A stretch of DNA of 6,067 nucleotides. Origin: Pseudomonadota bacterium. GTDB lineage: Bacteria > Desulfobacterota > Anaeroferrophillalia > Anaeroferrophillales > Tharpellaceae. The notes under the pieces are model-generated. The model did no database searches. It was given only the letters and a program-made list of their open reading frames with translations, and was not told the DNA's origin. Shown one piece after another: positions 1-3,966 of the stretch. The position numbers were made by a program, and so were the translations under genes. Each line of letters begins with the position of its first letter. Within the stretch, counting starts at the first letter, position 1. Location: positions 1 to 6,067 of the forward strand of contig WFRP01000295.1 in the NCBI GenBank assembly GCA_015486505.1. The letters are read 5' to 3'.

Positions 1-135
1 GCGGTTGAGCTGGTCGTACTTATCCAGAAACATTTCCAGGTTGAAATAAAAGATATGGAGGAGGGCAAAGTTGCCCTGGCATCGATCAGTTCGCTGGTTG
101 ATTTCATTGAAGCCAAAACCAAAGATATCTCTTAA
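1..135 (+). CDS. Acyl carrier protein, C-terminal part (5' end outside window)
   Basis: Frame 1 is open from the left edge to TAA at 133-135 and encodes 44 residues starting AVELVVLIQKHFQVEIKD. This matches the part of an acyl carrier protein just after the phosphopantetheine site: helix II (V-E-L-V), the acidic Phe-x-V/I-E-I-x-D turn, and the last helix (LVDFIEAKTKD). In this family the carrier serine of the D-S-L motif sits a few residues before V-E-L, so it falls just left of the window and cannot be checked. An ACP carries acyl intermediates on a 4'-phosphopantetheine arm in the cytoplasm. Whether this one serves fatty acid synthesis or a specialised pathway cannot be told from the tail. 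The sequence is fairly divergent from housekeeping AcpP, and its neighbours are sugar enzymes rather than fab genes, which favours an accessory ACP (inference). The stop lies 16 bases before the phosphoglucomutase start, so co-transcription is likely. Confidence 0.8.
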   Translation, partial: AVELVVLIQKHFQVEIKDMEEGKVALASISSLVDFIEAKTKDIS

Positions 136-151
136 AATCAAAGCGACTGCT

Positions 152-1786
152 ATGCAGATTAAAACCATCACAACAAAACCTTTTGCCGATCAGCGGCCGG
201 GAACCTCGGGCCTGAGAAAAAAGGTTACGGTTTTTCAGGAACCGCACTATCTTGAAAATTTTGTCCAGGCGACCTTTAATGCACTGGGCGGAGTCGAGGG
301 TCAGCAGATTGCCGTCGGCGGCGACGGCCGCTTCCATAATCTTGAAGCCCTGCAAATTATTATCCGCCTGGCGGCGGCCAACGGCATCAAGAAGATTATG
401 GTCGGCTTGAGCGGTATTCTCTCAACCCCGGCGGCCTCCTGCATCATTCGCAAATACAGACTTGACGGCGCTTTTATCCTTTCGGCCAGCCATAATCCCG
501 GCGGCCCGGAGGGTGATTTCGGGATCAAGTTCAATACCGCCAACGGCGGCCCGGCCCCGGAAAAAATAACCGAAAAGATCTATCAGGAGAGCCTGGGGCT
601 CACAAGTTATCGCACAATTGACCATCCTGATATTGAGCTTGACCAGATTGCGGTTTTTACCCTTGGCGACCTCCAGGTTGAAGTTTTCGATCCGGTTTCC
701 GACTACGCTGAACTAATGGCGGAAATTTTCGACTTCGACCTGATTGGCGGTCTGCTCCGGAAGCCCGATTTCAGTTTCCGCTTTGATGCCATGCACGCGG
801 TTACCGGCCCCTATGCTGAGGAAATTTTTGTCAAGCGCCTGGGAGCGCCGGCCGACTCTCTCTTAAACTGCACGCCGAAAGCCGATTTCGGCGGCGGCCA
901 CCCCGACCCCAACCTGAAATATGCGGCGAAACTGGTCGCGGTTATGTTTGCCGCCAAGGCTCCGGCTTTTGGCGCCGCTTCCGACGGCGATGGCGACCGC
1001 AATATGATTTTAGGAGATAATTTTTTTGTTAATCCGAGTGATTCTGTGGCGATAATTGCCGCCAACGCTCATCTTATCAAGGGCTATAAAACCGGCCTGA
1101 AAGGCCTGGCCCGCTCAATGCCGACCAGCTGCGCGCTTGATGCCGTGGCCAAAGATTTGGGCATTGACTGTTTCGAAACCCCGACCGGCTGGAAATTTTT
1201 CGGCAACCTGCTCGATGCCGGCCGTTTAAGTATCTGCGGTGAAGAGAGTTTCGGCACCAGTTCTGATCATGTCCGCGAAAAAGACGGCCTCTGGGCGGTT
1301 CTCTGCTGGCTTAATCTGATGGCCGCCAAAAAAATGAGCGTCAAGGATATTGTTAATGAGCACTGGCAAAAATTCGGCCGCAACTTCTACTCCCGCCATG
1401 ATTACGAGGAAATTGACAGCGAAATCGCCCATGGTATTGTTGATAATCTCAGGCGGCGGCTGAAATCACTGCAGGGCGGCATACTCGGCTCCCTGAAAAT
1501 TACCCGGGCCGATGATTTCTCTTACCTTGATCCTGTCGACGGCGCGCTGACCCAAAATCAGGGGTTACGAATTATTTTCAAAAACAGATCAAGAATCATT
1601 ATCCGGCTCTCCGGCACCGGCACCAGCGGCGCGACTTTGCGACTCTATTTTGAGAAGATCGAAAAAAATCCCCGTAAAATGAATCAGGACCCCCAGACCG
1701 CCCTCAGGCAACTGATTGAGCTGGCCGAAATTTTGACCGGTATCAAAAAACTGACCGGCCGCACGCAACCGACGGTTATCACCTGA
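152..1786 (+). CDS. pgm: Phosphoglucomutase, PGM1-type (alpha-D-glucose phosphate-specific)
   Basis: This 544-residue cytoplasmic enzyme interconverts glucose-1-phosphate and glucose-6-phosphate (EC 5.4.2.2), linking glycogen or maltodextrin breakdown and UDP-glucose synthesis to glycolysis. All four active-site elements of the alpha-D-phosphohexomutase superfamily are visible. They are the phosphoserine loop SASHNPGGP with the catalytic Ser at residue 113, the metal-binding DGDGDR at 278-283, the sugar-binding GEESFG at 363-368, and the phosphate-binding RLSGTGTSGATLR beginning at 485. The N-terminal substrate loop RPGTSGLRKKV and the C-terminal GRTQPTVIT closely resemble animal and bacterial PGM1 proteins. 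Length is near the family's ~545-560. ATG 152 is chosen because homology begins there. The same frame stays open back to ATG 71, but that stretch overlaps the ACP gene and looks non-homologous. No strong ribosome binding site precedes 152, so coupling to ACP translation is plausible. The malQ gene follows 27 bases downstream. Confidence 0.96.
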   Translation: MQIKTITTKPFADQRPGTSGLRKKVTVFQEPHYLENFVQATFNALGGVEGQQIAVGGDGRFHNLEALQIIIRLAAANGIKKIMVGLSGILSTPAASCIIRKYRLDGAFILSASHNPGGPEGDFGIKFNTANGGPAPEKITEKIYQESLGLTSYRTIDHPDIELDQIAVFTLGDLQVEVFDPVSDYAELMAEIFDFDLIGGLLRKPDFSFRFDAMHAVTGPYAEEIFVKRLGAPADSLLNCTPKADFGGGHPDPNLKYAAKLVAVMFAAKAPAFGAASDGDGDRNMILGDNFFVNPSDSVAIIAANAHLIKGYKTGLKGLARSMPTSCALDAVAKDLGIDCFETPTGWKFFGNLLDAGRLSICGEESFGTSSDHVREKDGLWAVLCWLNLMAAKKMSVKDIVNEHWQKFGRNFYSRHDYEEIDSEIAHGIVDNLRRRLKSLQGGILGSLKITRADDFSYLDPVDGALTQNQGLRIIFKNRSRIIIRLSGTGTSGATLRLYFEKIEKNPRKMNQDPQTALRQLIELAEILTGIKKLTGRTQPTVIT

Positions 1787-1798
1787 TCCGCTGGAAAT

Positions 1799-1805
1799 GG
1801 GAGAG
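1799..1805 (+). promoter_or_regulatory. Ribosome binding site of malQ
   Basis: The purine-rich GGGAGAG ends eight bases before ATG 1814, a good Shine-Dalgarno match at normal spacing. It supports this start for the glucanotransferase gene. It lies inside the 27-base gap after the phosphoglucomutase stop, which is too short for an obvious separate promoter. Confidence 0.7.
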
Positions 1806-1813
1806 AATCAGCC

Positions 1814-3334
1814 ATGTCTGACAATCAGATAAGCAGTCGCCGGGCGGCTGGAATTCTCCTGCATCTGACCTCACTACCGGGCCCCTGGGGCATCGGCGAT
1901 CTGGGGCCGGAAGCGGAAAATTTTCTAGATTTCCTCCGGGAATCGGGCCAGAATTGCTGGCAGTTTCTGCCTTTAGGTCCGACTTTGGCGATTCACGGCC
2001 ACTCCCCCTACATGAGCACTTCGGCTTTTGCCGGCAATCCGCTTTTAATCAGCCCGGACAATCTTCTGCGGGACGGCTGGATTGCGGCGGCAGATCTCGC
2101 CGACCGGCCCGATTTCTATCAATATCTGGTCCGTTTCCCTGAGGTTTCAGACTACAAGGGAAAGATCCTTGCCCAAGCCTGCGCCCGCTTCCACGCCACC
2201 GCCCGAAAGCCCGAAGCCTTCAGCCGGTTCTCAGCCGATAACCTCTGGCTCGAAAACTACACCCTCTATGCCGCTTTGAGTGAAAAATTCGCCGGCAGGC
2301 CCTGGTTCGAATGGCCGGATGAAATTGCCCGGCGCCACCCGGAAGCCCTTAAGCGGGCGGCGGCGGCGCTTGACGAGCGCATTATTTTCCACAAATTTGT
2401 CCAGTTCCTGTTTGCTGAGCAGTGGCGTGAATTCAAGGAAAAAGCCCAGGAACGAAATATCAAACTGATCGGTGATGTCCCGATCTATGTCGCTCTCGAC
2501 AGTGCCGATGTCTGGGCCCACCAGGACTGTTTTCAAATTGATCCGGAAACCCTGCGACCCGAATTTGTCGCCGGTGTACCGCCCGATTATTTCAGCGAAA
2601 CCGGCCAGATCTGGGGCAACCCGCTCTACCACTGGGGCACACCGGAAAAGCCCAACTTCACGGTCATTCACTGGTGGCAGCGCCGCCTGCGGCGGCTGGC
2701 GGAGCTGGTTGATATTATAAGGATTGACCATTTTCGCGGTTTTGAAGCTTACTGGCAGATTCCGGCGGAAGCTGAAACCGCGGCGGCCGGCGGATGGGTA
2801 AAAGGGCCGGGTGCCGGTTTTTTCGACAAAGTTGCAGAAACCTTGAAAGATCTGCCGATCATCGCTGAAGACCTGGGTACGATTACGCCGGAGGTGGAGA
2901 AACTTAAAGATGATTTCGGCTTTGCCGGTATGAAGGTACTCCAGTTTGCCTTTGACGGCAATCCCGAAAACCCTTATCTCCCCTGGAATTTCACTTCCGG
3001 CAACAACGTCGTCTACAGCGGCACCCACGATAATGAAACAACCGTGGGCTGGTATCTGGATGAAAATGTCGCTGAAAAAGCCAAGGCTCAGGCCCGGCAG
3101 GCGGCCAACAGTAACGGCAGTAACATTCATCTGGATTTCATCCGGATGGCCTACAGCTCCATTGCCGCTCTGGCAATTATTCCCCTGCAGGATGTTTTGG
3201 GCTTCGGCAGCGACTGCCGTATGAATCATCCGGGCTCAGTCGAACGGAACTGGGCCTGGCGCTGCGCCCCGCGTTTTATCACCGGGGAAATAGGCCGAAT
3301 GCTGCGGGAGATGACCGCGTTCTATAACCGTTAA
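1814..3334 (+). CDS. malQ: 4-alpha-glucanotransferase (amylomaltase, GH77)
   Basis: The 506-residue cytoplasmic enzyme (EC 2.4.1.25) transfers alpha-1,4-glucan segments between maltooligosaccharides and releases glucose, feeding maltodextrin or glycogen breakdown. The N-terminal region carries the family signature RAAGILLHLTSLPGPWGIGD and the LPLGPT...SPYMSTSAFAGNP stretch. The predicted nucleophile is Asp305 in IRIDHFRG, with the conserved Arg303 two residues earlier. The acid/base is Glu352 in IIAEDLGTITPEV, and the third carboxylate is Asp406 in SGTHDNETTVGW. GQIWGNPLYHW at 264-274 is the conserved active-site loop region. The length matches the compact Thermus/plant D-enzyme type (~500 residues), not the ~690-residue E. 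coli MalQ with its N-terminal extension. The gene ends with TAA at 3332-3334 and is followed about 120 bases later by a strong terminator. Together with pgm just upstream it forms a plausible sugar-storage mobilisation pair. Confidence 0.96.
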   Translation: MSDNQISSRRAAGILLHLTSLPGPWGIGDLGPEAENFLDFLRESGQNCWQFLPLGPTLAIHGHSPYMSTSAFAGNPLLISPDNLLRDGWIAAADLADRPDFYQYLVRFPEVSDYKGKILAQACARFHATARKPEAFSRFSADNLWLENYTLYAALSEKFAGRPWFEWPDEIARRHPEALKRAAAALDERIIFHKFVQFLFAEQWREFKEKAQERNIKLIGDVPIYVALDSADVWAHQDCFQIDPETLRPEFVAGVPPDYFSETGQIWGNPLYHWGTPEKPNFTVIHWWQRRLRRLAELVDIIRIDHFRGFEAYWQIPAEAETAAAGGWVKGPGAGFFDKVAETLKDLPIIAEDLGTITPEVEKLKDDFGFAGMKVLQFAFDGNPENPYLPWNFTSGNNVVYSGTHDNETTVGWYLDENVAEKAKAQARQAANSNGSNIHLDFIRMAYSSIAALAIIPLQDVLGFGSDCRMNHPGSVERNWAWRCAPRFITGEIGRMLREMTAFYNR

Positions 3335-3362
3335 AACCACCGCAAATACCCATAAGTCAAGC

Positions 3363-3404
3363 CTGACCCCGTTGCCCCCCGTTGCATTCTGACCCCGTTG
3401 CATT
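3363..3404 (+). repeat. Short direct repeats with CCCCGTTGC core
   Basis: CCCCGTTGC occurs three times, at 3367-3375, 3377-3385 and 3393-3401. The first and third copies share the longer CTGACCCCGTTGC, and the second and third share CCCCGTTGCATT. The region just upstream reads AAGTCAAGCCTGACCCC. Motifs of the type TCAAG-CCTGACCCC recur between genes in many proteobacterial genomes, often near IS200-like or REP-associated transposase genes; this is from memory and not verified here. No transposase is present in the window, so this would be an orphan repeat or element remnant. Confidence 0.6.
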
Positions 3405-3453
3405 GATCTGAGAAAAACCCTCTTCTCGAACAAACTCCTGAACCTGACAAATA

Positions 3454-3482
3454 AAAAAGGGGCCGAAAATCGGCCCCTTTTT
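3454..3482. terminator. Symmetric rho-independent terminator after malQ
   Basis: GGGGCCGA (3459-3466) and TCGGCCCC (3470-3477) form a perfect 8-base-pair GC-rich stem with an AAA loop. The stem is extended by an A-run on the left (3453-3458) pairing with a five-T run on the right (3478-3482). On the + strand this is a textbook intrinsic terminator about 120 bases after the malQ stop. The A-run becomes a U-run when read from the minus strand, so it should stop transcription from both sides and could also end the acylase transcript about 480 bases past its stop. Confidence 0.9.
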
Positions 3483-3497
3483 CAGGGTTGGAACTAC

Positions 3498-3698
3498 GTA
3501 AATATTCGGCTTATCCGGATTGACATTTAAGTTACAGAGAAAACCAGCGAACTTTGCTTCGCCTGCGCCCAACGGAAGTGCCCTTGGGGTGCTTCGCACG
3601 GGGACAGAACTGAAGGTTGCGCCCTGAACGCAAGTGAAGAAGTGCCCTTGGGGTATCCATCACTTTTGAGCAGTTTGGAAGTGAAGCCGAATATTTAC
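3498..3698. repeat. Segment bounded by perfect 15-base inverted repeats
   Basis: GTAAATATTCGGCTT (3498-3512) recurs as its exact reverse complement, AAGCCGAATATTTAC, at 3684-3698. It encloses a 201-base segment with no reading frame of note. AACTAC lies directly outside the left repeat (3492-3497) and again two bases outside the right one (3701-3706), which could be the trace of a target duplication, though the fit is imperfect. Inside is a 16-base direct repeat. The layout suggests a small non-autonomous element or a degenerate insertion sequence end pair, but no transposase is seen and the identity is unknown. Confidence 0.55.
3575..3654 (+). repeat. Direct repeat pair GAAGTGCCCTTGGGGT
   Basis: The 16-base sequence GAAGTGCCCTTGGGGT occurs at 3575-3590 and identically at 3639-3654, a 64-base period. 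Both copies lie inside the segment bounded by 15-base inverted repeats. In the first copy, GAAGTGCCC and GGGTGCTTC can fold around a TTG loop if two G-U pairs are allowed, so the hairpin is better as + strand RNA than as minus strand RNA. The second copy is followed by ATCC and does not keep this fold. Function unknown. Confidence 0.7.
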
Positions 3699-3713
3699 AA
3701 AACTACAAGCCTA

Positions 3714-3723
3714 TATTATTATT
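3714..3723. repeat. Left copy of putative target-site duplication
   Basis: TATTATTATT directly abuts the left terminal inverted repeat of the MITE-like element and is identical to the sequence abutting its right end at 3957-3966. The low-complexity sequence weakens the inference slightly. Confidence 0.5.
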
Positions 3724-3956
3724 ACTCAACTTTCTGAGTTAGGTTAAATGACTGATATTTATTATTAAAATCATTTGCCCGCGGTTTTTCTTTGCGTCTT
3801 GGCGGGAGACAAAAAACCAGTTATCCCGCAAAGACGCAAAGACGCAAAGGCGTTTATGCCCTTTAGGGTGCAAAGAGCAACAATATTAAATCATTTGCAA
3901 GAAAACACAATAAAACCTGTAAAAACCACTAGTTACATCAAGTCAGAAAGTTGAGT
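3724..3956. mobile_element. MITE-like element with terminal inverted repeats and flanking duplication
   Basis: The 233-base segment starts with ACTCAACTTTCTGA (3724-3737) and ends with the exact reverse complement TCAGAAAGTTGAGT (3943-3956). Immediately outside both ends is the same 10-base sequence TATTATTATT (3714-3723 and 3957-3966), as expected for a target-site duplication. The element has no coding capacity. Its interior holds a long imperfect hairpin and short direct repeats. Together these are the hallmarks of a miniature inverted-repeat transposable element moved by a transposase encoded elsewhere. The duplicated target is a three-base periodic AT tract, so part of the match could be chance or slippage, and the true duplication length is uncertain. 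The family is not identified. The right-hand duplication overlaps the stop codon of the acylase gene. Confidence 0.65.
3790..3841. repeat. Imperfect hairpin and GACGCAAA repeats inside the MITE-like element
   Basis: CTTTGCGTCTTGGCGGGA (3790-3807) pairs with TCCCGCAAAGACGCAAAG (3824-3841) over 18 positions with a single mismatch, around a 16-base loop. The right arm runs into a tandem duplication of GACGCAAA (3833-3840 and 3841-3848). Sequences of the CGCAAAGACGCAAAG type recur in intergenic DNA of many unrelated bacteria (recollection, not checked). In an RNA read from either strand the arms would form a stable stem. ATTAAA(A)TCATTTGC also occurs on both sides of the hairpin, at 3764-3778 and 3885-3898. 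Confidence 0.75.
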
Positions 3957-3966
3957 TATTATTATT
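3957..3966. repeat. Right copy of putative target-site duplication
   Basis: This is identical to 3714-3723. Read on the minus strand it contributes the acylase stop TAA (3962-3964) and a second in-frame TAA (3959-3961). A third TAA (3956-3958) straddles the junction with the element. Confidence 0.5.

Larger units (their letters stand above)
3335..3961. other. Repeat-rich intergenic region between convergent genes
   Basis: This 627-base stretch separates the 3' ends of malQ and the acylase gene. No reading frame in it shows a recognisable protein, a credible start with ribosome binding site, or protein-like composition. From left to right it holds a short repeat array, a terminator, a segment bounded by 15-base inverted repeats, and a MITE-like element with 14-base terminal inverted repeats. 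Each is listed separately. I see no tRNA, rRNA, riboswitch or CRISPR array. Placement between two gene ends is the usual refuge for small non-coding mobile elements. Confidence 0.85.

Noticed and set aside
71..151. Upstream ATG at 71 extending the phosphoglucomutase by 27 residues
   Set aside because: The extension overlaps the ACP gene in another frame, is not like PGM N-termini, and homology begins at Met 152.
2231..3229. 332-residue open frame on the minus strand opposite malQ
   Set aside because: It is a shadow of malQ: the + strand frame has every GH77 catalytic motif, while the minus-strand translation shows no family features.
3357..3599. 80-residue minus-strand open frame in the intergenic region
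   Set aside because: It runs through the repeat cluster, the terminator stem and one end of an inverted-repeat segment, so its translation is a by-product of non-coding structure.
3824..3848. Possible CRISPR-like or tandem array from the GACGCAAA units
   Set aside because: There are only two adjacent 8-base units with no spacers, and they are better explained as one arm of the hairpin inside the MITE-like element.
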